This document shows positions 43,181 through 53,939 of a DNA stretch of 64,000 nt, in pieces. The stretch spans positions 69,871,416-69,935,415 of the forward strand of contig OX421966.1 of the NCBI GenBank assembly GCA_949128115.1, in the 5' to 3' direction. Each line of letters begins with the position of its first letter. The first letter of the stretch is position 1. The DNA is from Anaspis maculata (Eukaryota; Arthropoda; Insecta; Coleoptera; Scraptiidae). The translations under genes were made by a program, and so were the position numbers. Under the pieces are notes generated by a model. That model was not told the DNA's origin and searched no databases. It saw nothing but the letters and a program-made list of their open reading frames with translations.

Positions 43181-43400
43181 TATTGTAGTGTAACCCCCTT
43201 TTTAGATGTTATTGCTGTAGTGTATCCTGGTCTCACGGCACCATTCTGTAATGTAACGTAGTTTATCCTGGTCACGGCACCATTCTGTAATGTAACCTTC
43301 TTTTTCGATGTTATTGCTGTAGTGTATCTTGGTCTCACGGCACCATTCTGTAGTGTTTCATCCTAGTTTTCGATGTTTGGCTGCGATCGTCGTTGTTTCT
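43181..43400 (+). repeat. Degenerate tandem repeat GGTCTCACGGCACCATTCTG
   Basis: Three diverged copies containing 'CACGGCACCATTCTGTA' at about 43236, 43273 and 43338, with 'GATGTTATTGCTGTAGTGTA' duplicated at about 43206 and 43309. Confidence 0.7.
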
Positions 43401-43989
43401 TCCCTTCCCCACGTCGTTTACATTTTGCCTACGTTGTGTTGAGTTCTTACTCGAGATGAGAATGTGTCGTTGGGGATGAGGTTTGATTCTTGAATGAAAC
43501 GCGAAGGAAATGCAAGCAAAATGAATGTTTTATTGAAAACCAATTGCAAAGTTTTTGAATGAATTTGTTTCTTTTCTCAAAACACCTAACAGCAAGAAAT
43601 TGACAGTAATGAAAATGACACAACAAAACACATAACAAGAAAAATCATTTCAAATTATTCCGACAATGCAGGAATTTACAACAATGAAATGAACACAAAA
43701 TCAGATTAACAAAACAAAACAAGAAATCATGAAACATGGCAAACTGTCAATTTAATCGCAAAGGAAAAGTGACGTATTCACTGACAGGCACACCTGGGAA
43801 GAACACGTCAAAGAAACCCCTGCGTATAGCCTGGTTGGTTGCTGAAAAAATCCCTTCCCAAATGATCTGGACAAAGTCGGTTTTGAATGAGTCATGATGA
43901 AATGACAGAGAAGTCACTCCAGTTATGCATTGATCAAGTCAGCGTGAAGCGGTGCTTGAACCTCTTTGAATGTTTGTTTCGTTTACAAG
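43401..43989. other. AT-rich spacer
   Basis: No repeats shared with the rest of the window and no credible open frame. Confidence 0.35.
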
Positions 43990-44330
43990 TTATTTACGTA
44001 ACAACAAAAGGAAACTTTACGCTCAACAAATAATTTTTCACTTTACAAATAAAAGAAGTCAAATTGATAGAAAAGTAAACAATTAAAAAACGATCGGTAA
44101 ACAAGTTGATAAATCAGCCAGAAACAAATGATTAGTAATGGTGTAGATAAACGAACAAGAAACAAACGATAAGTAAAGGTGTAGGTAAATAAATAAGAAA
44201 CAAATAAGAGATGAACAGGTAGATAAATAAACAAGAAACGAATGCGAGATAAATAGGTAGATAAATAAAAACAAGAGACAGGTGAGAGATAAATAAGTAG
44301 AGAAGTTGAAGTTGGTCTACTCTTTGTAAG
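43990..44330 (+). repeat. ~35-bp minisatellite
   Basis: About eight degenerate copies of 'AACAAGAAACAAATGAG' plus 'AGATAAATAGGTAGATAAAT'. Minus-strand open frames rich in Tyr/Leu/Ser (44043-44333) are an artefact of this simple repeat. Confidence 0.8.
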
Positions 44331-45338
44331 CAATTGGAAGAAAGAAGTATCTTCAACGCTTCGCTCGAAATTCCCCAGAAGTTACCCATCACAAACCCCA
44401 CAGATACATACAGACATTCAAAACAGAACAATGGTTAGTAAACAGTAATCACATACACGAAATAACAGTAAATACAAGAAAATCGACTCGAGCCAACCTG
44501 TGGCCCTCTCTTCGTCGTTATACATAATTTCCTCCCCAAATAAGAAAGGTTAGTAGATTCAACAAGGCAGATTCATACGAGCAGGTGGAAACCCCCCCCC
44601 CAGGACACGGAGAAGCGTGCAAGTCTTCTTTCCTTCGTTTACTTTCAGGTATAACCCGACAATGAACAAGGAAATGGAATGAATCATGAAAAGTAAATGA
44701 ATCATAAAAAGTACTGTTCTCTACTTAGCGGCTGATTTTGGCGTAGCAGTTTCCTTTTGTCGCCTTACTGTTTGTGACGTAACTTGTGGAAAGAAACAAT
44801 CAATGAAATCTCGAAGTACGCGCGATAGCGCGGCCTTGAGGTCACGTCATGAGTGCACAAAAAGCACACCCACTAGATTTACGGCTGTTGCCGTCAACAT
44901 TGAGATCATTTGGGAGTAGATAAATTACACAAAATTCAAAGCTGTGCGAAGCACCTTGATTTCAAAGGGGAAAAACTGCGGGTTATGCAATCCCGTGGAG
45001 AACAAAGAGGACAAAGCATTTCGTGTTATTTACAATAATTGTGGGGCAAAATGTGTATCAAAATACATGATTTGGTGAGTGGGTGGAAGCCAAAATTACG
45101 GTACAATAATTAAAGAAAGACCGACCTTAGAGTTGTAAACACCACGCACTCTTGATGCACTGAAAATCACGTGTTCTTCACCAGAGCTGATTCTCTTCTC
45201 CCTGTTCGCCCGCGACCCTGCTCGCCCGGCTCCCGCAGCGCCATCTCCCTCTCCCCGCGGCAAACGCTACGAACGTCAACGACCGTACCTACTTCAGGTA
45301 CCAACGTATAAACAAAACAAAGGGGGAATACCACACTA
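44331..45338. other. Low-copy island
   Basis: Mixed AT-rich and CpG-containing sequence. Tandem or inverted structure is not obvious and no open frame has a recognisable domain. A TGACGTAA motif occurs at about 44775 and a TGACGT core at about 45290. Confidence 0.35.
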
Positions 45339-45340
45339 TA

Positions 45341-45515
45341 CAGGGTGGTTCAGGTTATAGTAGAAATAATTCACCATTCGATTGTCCTTCAAAAACCAGG
45401 TCGACACGCATAATATTATTTTCCTCCAAAACGCTTCCTAAGAGAGATACAGCCCTTCAAAATTCAGTTTTAAAAATCCTCATTTTGCAATAATTCTCAG
45501 GTCATCAAAGCGATT
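45341..45515 (+). repeat. Truncated arm of the 40.3-kb foldback family
   Basis: 'CAGGGTGGTTCAGGTTATAG', 'ATTCACCATTCGAT' and 'AGGTCGACACGCATAA' follow 40276-40460 in order. Only one arm is present, with TA before it. Confidence 0.8.
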
Positions 45516-45648
45516 TTGATCGGCCTGGGCAGGCCTGGGCTAATAATAGAAACAGTCACATCGACACTACCCATGGGTGGTAGGTTAGCGTAAAACTAAT
45601 AAGTGAAAATGTAAGGCACAGGGCTGGACTAGCCCGGTTTACCACACT

Positions 45649-46017
45649 ATGGACATTCGCAAGTGGACGTCCTATATACAGTTTTCAAGTCACCCTGTAG
45701 GTAGATGTTCATTTAGTGAAGCAGTACACTCTGAGTTGGATAGAAAATTTGAACTGCATTGCACCACAGATATTTCTCACGGCATAATGATAATAAGACA
45801 CTTTAAGCTTTGCTGCAAAGCTTTCCTTGAGCCGGCCAAAACGACCAAAGTGGTGCACAGGCTCCGGCGTCGTTGCAATCTCATAATACAAAAGCATAAA
45901 TTGAATTTAGAACGTCCCGCTCTATTTACGCAGCAAAACAAAACTGAAGTCAGCCAAAGCGACGACGAATATCTCCTCCGACCGGCACTGAAGAGAATCA
46001 AGAGGAAAGCAAAATGA
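45649..46017 (+). CDS. Unrecognised 122-codon open frame (doubtful)
   Basis: The frame starts at an ATG in low-copy sequence and ends in a very basic stretch (RPALKRIKRKAK). No domain, signal peptide or membrane segment is visible. A central Cys-containing segment (CCKAFLEP...) is unremarkable. Overlapping minus-strand frames are also open, which weakens the case. It could be an exon fragment of a host gene or chance. Confidence 0.2.
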   Translation: MDIRKWTSYIQFSSHPVGRCSFSEAVHSELDRKFELHCTTDISHGIMIIRHFKLCCKAFLEPAKTTKVVHRLRRRCNLIIQKHKLNLERPALFTQQNKTEVSQSDDEYLLRPALKRIKRKAK

Positions 46018-46640
46018 TAGCGCGCGCGGAATAAATAAGGCAGAACTCTGCCCGGGAGGACTCTGGAATTGCATTAAAAGTTGAGGACGACGCCTCCTTC
46101 TCCGCTAATGGATGCAGCTAGTTATAGCCGCTGCGAAGCCGAGCTTAGCCATCCAGCGGCTGGAAGTGAATCCGAACTTATTTTGCGCCATTAAAAATGA
46201 CAAAAAGATGGACAGAACAGGATAACTGAAAAAAAAAAGAAACAGAGTGCGAGAAAAATTCTTTCTTTGCGCCGCCGGTAGAGGGCTGGGGCATTCGAGC
46301 GTTCACTATGACGAGTAGAATTGAATTTCCTGCGGACGAATTCGCTTAATTAGCCCTGCTTTATGCTGCACTGTGCTCGCTGCACTCAGCCATGTAACAA
46401 AAGCGCCGCTTGTTTTAATATTGACTGTGTTGTACTCTCTGGGAAGTTTACGGAATGCTAAGCGTGAGACACTTTCAAAGTTGCACTTTCTTGGCTTTGC
46501 CACTTCAAATCAAGCGCCTAACTAGCTTCCTGGTTGTCCGCTGAAATTTTAATCAAGCAACGTAACCGCAAGTTGTTGGGCACAAAAGGATTTCACTTCA
46601 AATTTTTGAGCGCTGAGAATTTGATCAAACAAACCACAAT
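46018..46640. other. Low-copy island
   Basis: Non-repetitive and GC-richer than its neighbours, with CpGs. No credible gene. Confidence 0.4.
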
Positions 46641-46646
46641 AAAGGT

Positions 46647-47135
46647 ACATAACTTCGCAACAAGTACCGTATAACCTGCTTGGACGGTAAGGACCCCATG
46701 GGATATTTGCAAGAGCTAAACATCGAAAAACAATCTTTACGGCGGGTGGGAGCAATCGATGGCACAACGCTGCGAACAACAATCTCGGCCTGTCCGTCGT
46801 GGCAAACCCTGTCCTAGCCTCACAAAGTAACATCAAATTGGCTTATATCAAACAAAGCAAAATGAAGGATCATGGTTTTTCAACAAAAATGTTCTACAGC
46901 CTACTTACACGGTGAAAACTCAATGACACATGTGCAAAAACTAAACAGTGGAGATCGGTTAAATTACGGCGAGCCGAAGCGATCGATGGCACAAGGCTGC
47001 GAACAATGATCTCGGCTTATCCGTCATGACAAACCCCATCCTAACCTTACCGGTAACATCAAATTGTATTATATCGAACAAAACAAAATGAAGGAGCACG
47101 ATTTTTCAACAGTAAGTATCGTACAACCGGCTCAG
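46647..47135 (+). repeat. ~245-bp tandem duplication
   Basis: 'CGATCGATGGCACAAGGCTG' (46979) repeats 'AATCGATGGCACAACGCTG' (about 46755). 'ATATCAAACAAAGCAAAATG' (46845) repeats as 'ATATCGAACAAAACAAAATG' (47071). Two diverged units stand in tandem just before a Gypsy RT remnant; they may be a decayed upstream part of that element. Confidence 0.7.
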
Positions 47136-47149
47136 ACTGTGAAACCCTA

Positions 47150-47970
47150 TGAGATATGAGGTGACCTCGAGAAACTCCCATACTCTTCCACGATTAGATG
47201 TGATTTTTGATCATCATTCAGTTCTCACTTCACAAAGGGATCTTTGTCAACCCTTTTGGCACTCACCGTTAGAAAAGTCTTTTTTGCTAAGACTGCTTTG
47301 TGCATACCTGGCAAAAAATCTGTTTGAGTTTGTGATTATGCCTTTTGGACTTTCTATTACAACCTCACAGGATCTTGAACCTGCCACGGAGCAGGCTTTA
47401 GATTCGGCTTTGTTGGGTGAACAGTTTTTTCCGTCTATATGGATGATTATAATTGTGACGTTCCCAACTTTCTAAATCGAAATTTTGAGACTTCAATCGC
47501 AGTTGCATTGCATCTCGAAAGAGTCGACTCAACGATTAGTTGATTTGAAAAAAGTTTCAATTCCCTCGATCTCACTTTTTCCCCTTAGTTTGGTTGATGA
47601 TCAGCTAGGTTAGGATCAGCAGTCTAAGGATTGATCCTGATAAAGTTGCTACGATCATCACTTTTTCACACGTCGGAACACTACCGAAATCAAACGTATT
47701 ATTGGGTATTTTGATTACTATCGGAGCTTTATTGAGGATTTAGCGTACTTATTGTCAGAAAAAAAAAGTACTCCGCCACGGAACGTGAACTGTTGAGAAT
47801 CATTTTTGGTGTAGAAATAACTAGATCGAACCTTGTGGTCGTTTAGTAAGATGGGGCTAACATCAGAGTCAGGGCAATTTTGATGTTCACCATCGTCCCG
47901 GTGAGAAGAATTTAGTGCCTGACGCCTTGTCTAGAACGCTTCCGTCAGTAACTGCCTTCTTCAATACCTA
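47150..47970 (+). pseudogene. Gypsy pol remnant
   Basis: A heavily decayed Gypsy pol. 'LTSQRDLCQPFWHSPLEKS' and 'LFEFVIMPFGLS' (about 47228-47355) match the RT palm, where MPFGL is diagnostic. An RNase H C-terminal 'FDVHHRPGEKNLVPDALSR' occurs at about 47880-47937. The segments between are frame-shifted. The remnant stops where an inverted minisatellite begins. Confidence 0.8.
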
Positions 47971-48230
47971 ATAAGTGTGAATATCTGTTGGTTGGATGCC
48001 GGTGGATAGTTTTGTCCATGACTTGAATCTCTGTGAATAATCCTGCTGATGAGTTAGCTGCCCTGTCCATGAACTTTCTTGCCTGTGAACTGTTTTATCG
48101 GTGGGTAGGTGATGTTTTGACATAAAGTTTTCATTAGACTGAGTAGTTCGACCGTGAATTGTATTTTCACGATCATTCCCTTTCAAAAGACATGATACGA
48201 ATGACAAAGGTAGCCTTAAAGATAACAAAA
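47971..48230 (-). repeat. Inverted degenerate minisatellite, left arm
   Basis: On the minus strand, units such as 'CACCTACCCACCGATAAAAC' and 'ACAAAACTATCCACCGGCAT' correspond in order to 50200-50400 on the plus strand. The unit resembles the ACAACTCACCGACAAG minisatellite at 10114-10352. Confidence 0.8.
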
Positions 48231-48884
48231 ACGGTACATGAAACTATTTAGATGGGTACATGCAGCGATCCCGATCATCGGCTCTGGAAGGGTCTTCTTC
48301 CTGAACCGGTAACGTATTATTTCCGATTTTACCGCGTCCCATTTCCGAACAATCCGTTGAAGAAACCCGACCCGGTAATGCTCCACCATGTATTATAATA
48401 ATACAGAGCCGGGTATTAGCACTTCCCCGAGTTCCGAGCAATAAATTCACCAAATACTAATCTCTCTTTCGCCCTCAGAAATTTCTTTTTTCCCTTTCTT
48501 ATTCCCGCGGTCGGGCGTTTCCGCAGCCAATTTCAGCGCAAAACGCTTATACGTACTACTAAATTAAAATTTAAATTGTTGCAAATGACAAACGGTATCA
48601 TTCTTAATCTCGCCGAAAAACGTGCGAAATTCTCACACCAAACGGGAAGTGTGCGGGGGCCTCCGGGCCCTCTAACCGGAACGAATCGCCCCCATTATAA
48701 ATTTTTATCTGTTAAAGCCGCGAAAATTTATGCGCCATTAATTTAATCGTCTCCATTTTTTTGGCTCGCTCCGGCCGCCGTCGCTGGAATAACTATATCC
48801 GCGGTAAGTACTTCGCCGTGCCCTTTCCACCGAGTTATTGCGATCCTTCCACCTCAAGCTACCACTTCCAACATTTTTTACGTT
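48231..48884. other. Low-copy island with an isolated donor-like site
   Basis: Non-repetitive, GC-richer than surroundings. 'CCGCGGTAAGTAC' near 48798 would be a good splice donor, but no matching acceptor or coding potential is evident, so no exon is called. Confidence 0.4.
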
Positions 48885-49470
48885 ACAGTTTGAGAAAAAT
48901 TTCTTCAGTGGTTTCTGGTTTCTCAATGAACGATCTCAGAAAAAAGATAACAGAGATGAAAAATAAATCGTCTGACTTTGAGAGAACAAGAAAGAAGACT
49001 GGTTGGGAAGATAGCAAGGCGTCCGATTCCAGAAACAAGACGTCCAAATTAGAAAACGAGACGTCAGAATCAGAAAAGTATTGTCCTAGAAAAAAAATTC
49101 TTTGGAAATCAGGCGTCAAATTCCAGAAGTCGGACGGCCGATTTTGGGAAAGAGATGTCTGAATTCCGAAACTCAAGACGAAACTAAATGTCTGATTTCA
49201 AAGGAAAAGCGTTCAAGTGTGATAACGCTTCTGTTTCTGGAAACAGGACGTTGGAATGTTGAGAAAGTTGGTTGCTTGATTTCAGAAGGGGAACTTCTAC
49301 ATTAGGATGAAATGTATGATTTCGTAAGGAAAGCTCCAGAAGGCAGGGGATACCGGAAAGCAGACGTCCAATTCGGAAGAAAACAGTCGAAATTGGGTTA
49401 TATGGAAATTTTGAGATAAAATCACCAGATTTTAGAAATTAAATTCAACTTAAGATAGAACAAACCTTGC
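48885..49470. repeat. GACGTCYGATT minisatellite, copy C
   Basis: Degenerate ~20-25 bp units: 'GGCGTCCGATTCCAGAAAC', 'AAGACGTCCAAATTAGAAAA', 'CGAGACGTCAGAATCAGAAA'. Same family as 16190-16342 and 33090-33250. Open frames on both strands across it are repeat artefacts. Confidence 0.75.
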
Positions 49471-50159
49471 ACTTCATCTTGTCTGTCTTCACCAACAGCT
49501 GTCTCGAAAGTCCTCTTCGAGGTTGTTGCTACCACTGTTTGTCTTGTACGACTTACTGCAACAGAAATTCACCGACACAACTGCTCTGTGCTCAACCAAC
49601 AAAAGAAATCCATCGATAGGGCGATCAAGGGGAACCAAACTTGCAGAATGATCTACCACTTGCAGACAGACGATTCACCAACGAATCGATATTATCTATC
49701 AGAAAAACCTCACTCTTCAATTTGTATATTTGTCATTACAATATGGTAATAGAAAAGAAGAGAAGAAAACAGCCGAGTAGGTACATGAAAAGAGAGAATC
49801 AGAACCATAGTATAAGGAACAATAATAAGAAAAAGACGTCTAGAATAAAAAGCCAAGAAGGTTACAAACACACTATAGAGAACAAGAACAAGAAAAACAG
49901 CTGAGTACATGAAGGGAGAAAGATCAGAATCAGAGTATAGACAACAAGAAAAAGAGAAAAATTGCCGATTACATAAGGCGAAAGAGATGAAAATCATGTG
50001 ATAGGGAAATTAGGGGAATGAAAATGCTGAAGCTGAACAACTGCAGCGAGATGTGATGAGAATTATTTATTCGGGATGATTAATCATGGTCATGTCATTG
50101 TCATATCTGTATCAAGGAGGGTTTCTTCAAGGTAATCTTTGTCATTCGTATTATGCCTC
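49471..50159. repeat. Purine-rich degenerate tandem repeat and spacer
   Basis: 'AACAGCCGAGTAGGTACATG' (about 49768) and 'AACAGCTGAGTACATGAAGG' (about 49896) are diverged copies in an A/G-rich stretch with 'AACAAGAAAAAGA' runs. 49471-49640 holds nothing recognisable. Confidence 0.5.
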
Positions 50160-50445
50160 CCATGTTTGTTATACCAGGTATATTTTCAAGTCAGCGCCCG
50201 ATATCCAGCCCGCCAAGAAAACAATTAACCGTCAAACGACTTACTCTGATGAAAACTTTTCGAAAAAACACCTACCCACCGACAAAACTATTGGCCGACA
50301 TAATAGTCTATCGACAGGGAAGCGAACTGAGCTAGGGGTTTTCCAGAGATGCAAGTCGCCGACAAAACTATTCACCGGCATCCAATCAACGAATAGATTG
50401 ACCGACAAGACAATTCATCAACGGGTTCTTATCAGCCAAGGAATT
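50160..50445 (+). repeat. Inverted degenerate minisatellite, right arm
   Basis: 'CACCTACCCACCGACAAAAC' (50268) and 'GACAAAACTATTCACCGGCA' mirror the minus-strand arm at 47971-48230. Together they bracket 48231-50159 next to a Gypsy remnant, repeating the layout seen around 10-14 kb. Confidence 0.8.
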
Positions 50446-51223
50446 TTGAACCAAAAATCGATCAAACCTCGGGAAAACTGAATAGAAGCTGAGTTTTTGC
50501 ATAGAAGCTCACTGAAACTAGAAGCTCATCATGTGTGCGTCGTTGCTTTTCAGAGGGAAAAATGTCAATTTTTGCTGGAAACATCCGAATGTTCTTGAAA
50601 TTAATTAAAAATTGGCATAATTGATGAGTGCGCTAACCAATAAACTGAAGTTTCAGAACCTTTCTCGTGTGCCTGTCATGTCTTTTCAGGGGGGAGAGGT
50701 AAAGTACCTGCTCTCGCAGTACACATCCAGTTGGCGCCGTAAATGGCTGAAAAAATTTGCATAGAAGCCCAGCAATAAAGTCGGATTAAGTCCTGAAATT
50801 CCTAATTTTTTCTCATGGACACATCGTAATTCTTTCATAGAGAAGAGAGACATTCATAGACATTTTCGCTGAAATCGCTCCGTACAAAATCTATTAGGAG
50901 AAGATTCAACTCATCAATCAGATTAGTACAGTATACCACTTATTCGGTATCAAAGAAGACAGCCACGGACAAATTATACAATGGTACTACATTTAACTGA
51001 CAGCCGTGCAATTGTAGGTATTATAAAATAGCACACAGGATGTGCGAAATCAAATTTAATACAAATTGAGACAGGCTAATGCCCTATTGCATCATTGACT
51101 CGAGAATAAAGCAGGATGTGAGAGATCAGATATACAACGATGAGTCACTATGCCATTGACCTTGATGGACCTGATCAAATAACAGACAGGATGTCTGGAA
51201 TCAAATTTTATTCAAGTTGAGAC
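50446..51223. repeat. ~150-bp tandem repeat and spacer
   Basis: 'GCGAAATCAAATTTAATACA' (51047), the diverged copy at about 51195, and 'GCGAAATCAAATTTCATACA' (52842) each precede 'GAGACAGGCTAAT' or its variant, at about 150-bp spacing. This tandem unit is the target of the 51232-52760 element. 50446-51000 has no recognised feature. Confidence 0.65.
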
Positions 51224-51303
51224 AGGCTAATACGAAGGCGCAGAGCGGACATCAGAGTTTTTTTTATGATTTCGAGAAAAAAAACACGAAATTATGGGGA
51301 TAA

Positions 51304-51957
51304 AGTCAGAATTCTGAGTTTAAAGTCGGAATTCTGAGTTTGAAAGTCAGAATTCTGAGATTAAAGTCGGAATTCTGAGTTTGAAAGTCAGAATTCTGAG
51401 TTTAAAGTCGGAATTCTGAGTTTGAAAGTCAGAATTCTGAGTTTAAAGTCGGAATTCCGAGTTTAAAGTCAGAATTCTGAGTTTAAAGTCGGAATTCTGA
51501 GATTAAAGTCGGAATTCTGAGTTTGAAAGTCAGAATTCTGAGTTTAAAGTCGGAATTCTGAGTTTGAAAGTCAGAATTCTGAGTTTAAAGTCGGAATTCC
51601 GAGTTTAAAGTCAGAATTCTGAGTTTAAAGTCAGAATTCTGAGTTTAAAGTCGGAATTCTGAGATTAAAGTCGGAATTCTGAGTTTGAAAGTCAGAATTC
51701 TGAGTTTAAAGTCGGAATTCTGAGTTTGAAAGTCAGAATTCTGAGTTTAAAGTCGGAATTCCGAGTTTAAAGTCAGAATTCTGAGTTTAAAGTCAGAATT
51801 CTGAGTTTAAAGTCAGAATTCTGAGTTTAAAGTCGGAATTCTGAGATTAAAGTCGGAATTCTGAGTTTGAAAGTCAGAATGCTGAGTTTAAAGTCGGAAT
51901 TCTGAGTTTGAAAGTCAGAATTCTGAGTTTAAAGTCGGAATTCCGAATTATCGTTCA
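51304..51957 (+). repeat. ~20-bp minisatellite, left arm
   Basis: Alternating variants 'GTTTAAAGTCGGAATTCTGA' (20) and 'GTTTGAAAGTCAGAATTCTG'+A (21). Blocks of several units repeat in the same variant order, which shows local higher-order expansion. Confidence 0.9.
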
Positions 51958-51980
51958 AAGCACAAAGGAACTTCATTCAG

Positions 51981-52215
51981 GTGGAGCCATGTCGCCGCCG
52001 ACGCCATCGACTGGTTCGATTGTACCAAATGTTCGTATTGCGCGAAGAAGAGGTGTATGAAGAAGCACATGATGACGCACGCTACGGACAAAGAATTAAC
52101 CAGTTCGGCTGTGTGGAATGTCCGTATCGTGTTAAGGAAAAAAAGGGTTTAGACTCCGGTTTAGAAAAGGCACAAGTTGTTACATCTCTCGAAGATTTTA
52201 TTAAATACCTAGCGA
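51981..52215 (+). pseudogene. C2H2 zinc-finger exon-like remnant in the element core
   Basis: Preceded by 'CTTCATTCAG' (possible 3' splice site ending 51980) and followed by GTAAGT at 52216 (good 5' splice site). In one frame the first half reads 'DWFDCTKCSYCAKKRCMKKH' then 'MMTH', a C2H2 finger (C-x2-C-x11-H-x3-H). After a frame change the second half reads 'RINQFGCVECPYRVKEKKGL', the start of another finger, and stays open to the donor. This looks like an exon of a host zinc-finger gene, once coding, now frame-shifted, carried as cargo. The open frame in the first frame begins with GTG and has no ATG. Parent gene unknown. Confidence 0.55.
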
Positions 52216-52291
52216 GTAAGTAGGTATCGTTAGGGTCGTCAACTTGTCAATCACTATTTAATCAACCGGCTCGATTCCTGCCGATGCGCGC

Positions 52292-52690
52292 GCAGAATTC
52301 TGACTTTGAAACTCGGAATTGTGCGCGCGCAGAATTCCGAGTTTGAAACTCAGAATTCCGACTTTCAAACTCAGAATTCCGACTTTAAACTCAGAATTCC
52401 GACTTTAAACTCAGAATTCCGACTTTAAACTCAGAATTCCGACTTTAAACTCAGAATTCTGACTTTAAACTCAGAATTCTGACTTTCAAACTCAGAATTC
52501 CGACTTTAATCTCAGAATTCCGACTTTAAACTCAGAATTCTGACTTTAAACTCGGAATTCCGACTTTAAACTCAGAATTCTGACTTTCAAACTCAGAATT
52601 CTGACTTTCAAACTCAGAATTCCGACTTTAATCTCAGAATTCTGACTTTCAAACTCAGAATTCCGACTTTAAACTCAGAATTCTGACTTT
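52292..52690 (-). repeat. ~20-bp minisatellite, right arm (inverted)
   Basis: 'CTCAGAATTCCGACTTTAAA' units are the complement of the left arm. The arm is shorter than the left, so the two have expanded or contracted independently. A GTGCGCGCGCAG interruption lies at 52320-52333. Confidence 0.9.
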
Positions 52691-52768
52691 ATCCCCATAA
52701 TTTCGTGTTTTTTTTTCGAAATCATAAAAAAAAACTCTGATGTCCGCTCTGCGCCTTCGTAGGCTAAT

Positions 52769-53047
52769 GCCCTATTGCATCATTGACTCGAAAATAACAC
52801 AGGATCAGACATACAACGGATCAAATAACAGACAGGATGTGCGAAATCAAATTTCATACAAGTTGAGACAGGCTGAACGGCGGCCATCTTGGAATTGATC
52901 CAGAACCGGCATAGTATATCTACTTTCATCGTATTAAAAATCTAGTTAAATATAGGATAGAAATGTTGGAAGTGATTGACTTTTCAAATTTCTATAAAAA
53001 TGTATTGTCAACTGTTCATTTGATGTTAAAAGAATATCCCCTTAATA
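52769..53047. other. Remainder of the ~150-bp tandem repeat and spacer
   Basis: 52769-52875 continues the repeat interrupted at 51224. The rest is AT-rich with no feature. Confidence 0.5.
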
Positions 53048-53399
53048 CCCCAGACAGCACGAAATGTTTTGAAAATATTTGGTAATAGTTGATGAATATT
53101 TACAACATTCTATAAATGTTTACAAAATATTCGTCACAAATATTACCGAAATATTAAGGTGAAATATTGCGCCAACATTCAGCAAATATTTTGAACATTT
53201 ATTGAATATTTAGCAATAAATATTATCAAAATATTTAGTGAACTAATTTTTCTAATATTTACAGTATTATTAGTAGTATTCTAGGCAATGTGGTTTCCGG
53301 TTTTTGTTTTGGTCATTTGCACGGAGCTTGGAAATGTATAGTTGTGTTGTGTGTTGTGTTAAAAAGATAGCGTTTCACATCCCTTTGACTTCAAGTGTA

Positions 53400-53625
53400 G
53401 TTTGTCTTAAATTAGCAAAACTCGGTTCGCGGTCCTGATATTGCCTTTTTAACGGCCTAAAATAGGTTTTTTCTATGTTACGGTTGAAATGATTCATAAT
53501 GTCGTGAAATACATTCGTTGTTTTATTTGTTTCGTACAAATATGTCACTTTAATTTATTTCGACACCAACTGGTAATTTATGTAGCAAGTACGCGGATAA
53601 ATCCGCGTGTTTAGGGACGAGGCGG
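53400..53625 (-). repeat. Fragment of the 35158-37407 family
   Basis: 'TTTTTAACGGCCTAAAATAG', 'CTATGTTACGGTTGAAAT' and 'CGACACCAACTGGTAATTT' are the complement of 35560-35730 in order. Confidence 0.75.
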
Positions 53626-53746
53626 TAGCCGAGTATCCCTAAAAGTGGATAAGCCGCTGAATCTTTCAGATATATAGTTAGCAAAATTCATATAGCGACA
53701 TCTGCGTGTTCACATAGTAGTTTACCCAGAACCACTGAATCTTCTC

Positions 53747-53939
53747 AACGGCCCCGTAGCACAGGTGGTCAGTATCTGCCTGTGGTGCGGAGATTACGGG
53801 TTCGATTCCTGCTGTAGCCTGGGCGTTGTGTCGTCTTTGAAAGGCAATTTTTCAGCTAAATCAATTGTATATGAAATAAAGGCGAGCTCCTATGGCCAAA
53901 AAAAGGCCGATAAGAAGGAAAACAAACTTTTTTTTTAAT
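53747..53939 (+). mobile_element. tRNA-derived SINE, copy 1
   Basis: The tRNA-like head 'AACGGCCCCGTAGCACAGG' has an A-box region, and a B box GGGTTCGATTCC lies at about 53798. The body ends with 'AAAGGCGAGCTCCTATGGCC' then an A-rich tail with AAGAAGGAAAACAAA. Shares head, tail motif and order with copy 2 (55809-56002). Target duplication imperfect. Confidence 0.85.

Larger units (their letters stand above)
51232..52760. mobile_element. Inverted-repeat element with minisatellite arms and captured exon-like core
   Basis: A 1529-bp element with an exact 8-bp direct repeat AGGCTAAT on each side (51224-51231, 52761-52768). The ends are long perfect or near-perfect inverted repeats of about 80 bp starting ACGAAGGCGCAGAGCGGACA. 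Next come tandem arrays of a 19-21 bp unit ('AAAGTCGGAATTCTGAGTTT'): roughly 32 copies on the left (51304-51957) and about 20 inverted copies on the right (52292-52690). The unique 330-bp core contains a C2H2 zinc-finger coding remnant with splice-site-like borders. The 8-bp duplication fits hAT-type insertion. No transposase, so it would move in trans. Confidence 0.85.

Noticed and set aside
44043..44333. Hydrophobic Tyr/Leu/Ser frames resembling a membrane protein
   Set aside because: Translation of the ~35-bp AT-rich minisatellite.
48785..48800. GTAAGT donor-like site as evidence for a second host exon
   Set aside because: No start codon, acceptor or conserved coding sequence upstream; a single donor motif is expected by chance.
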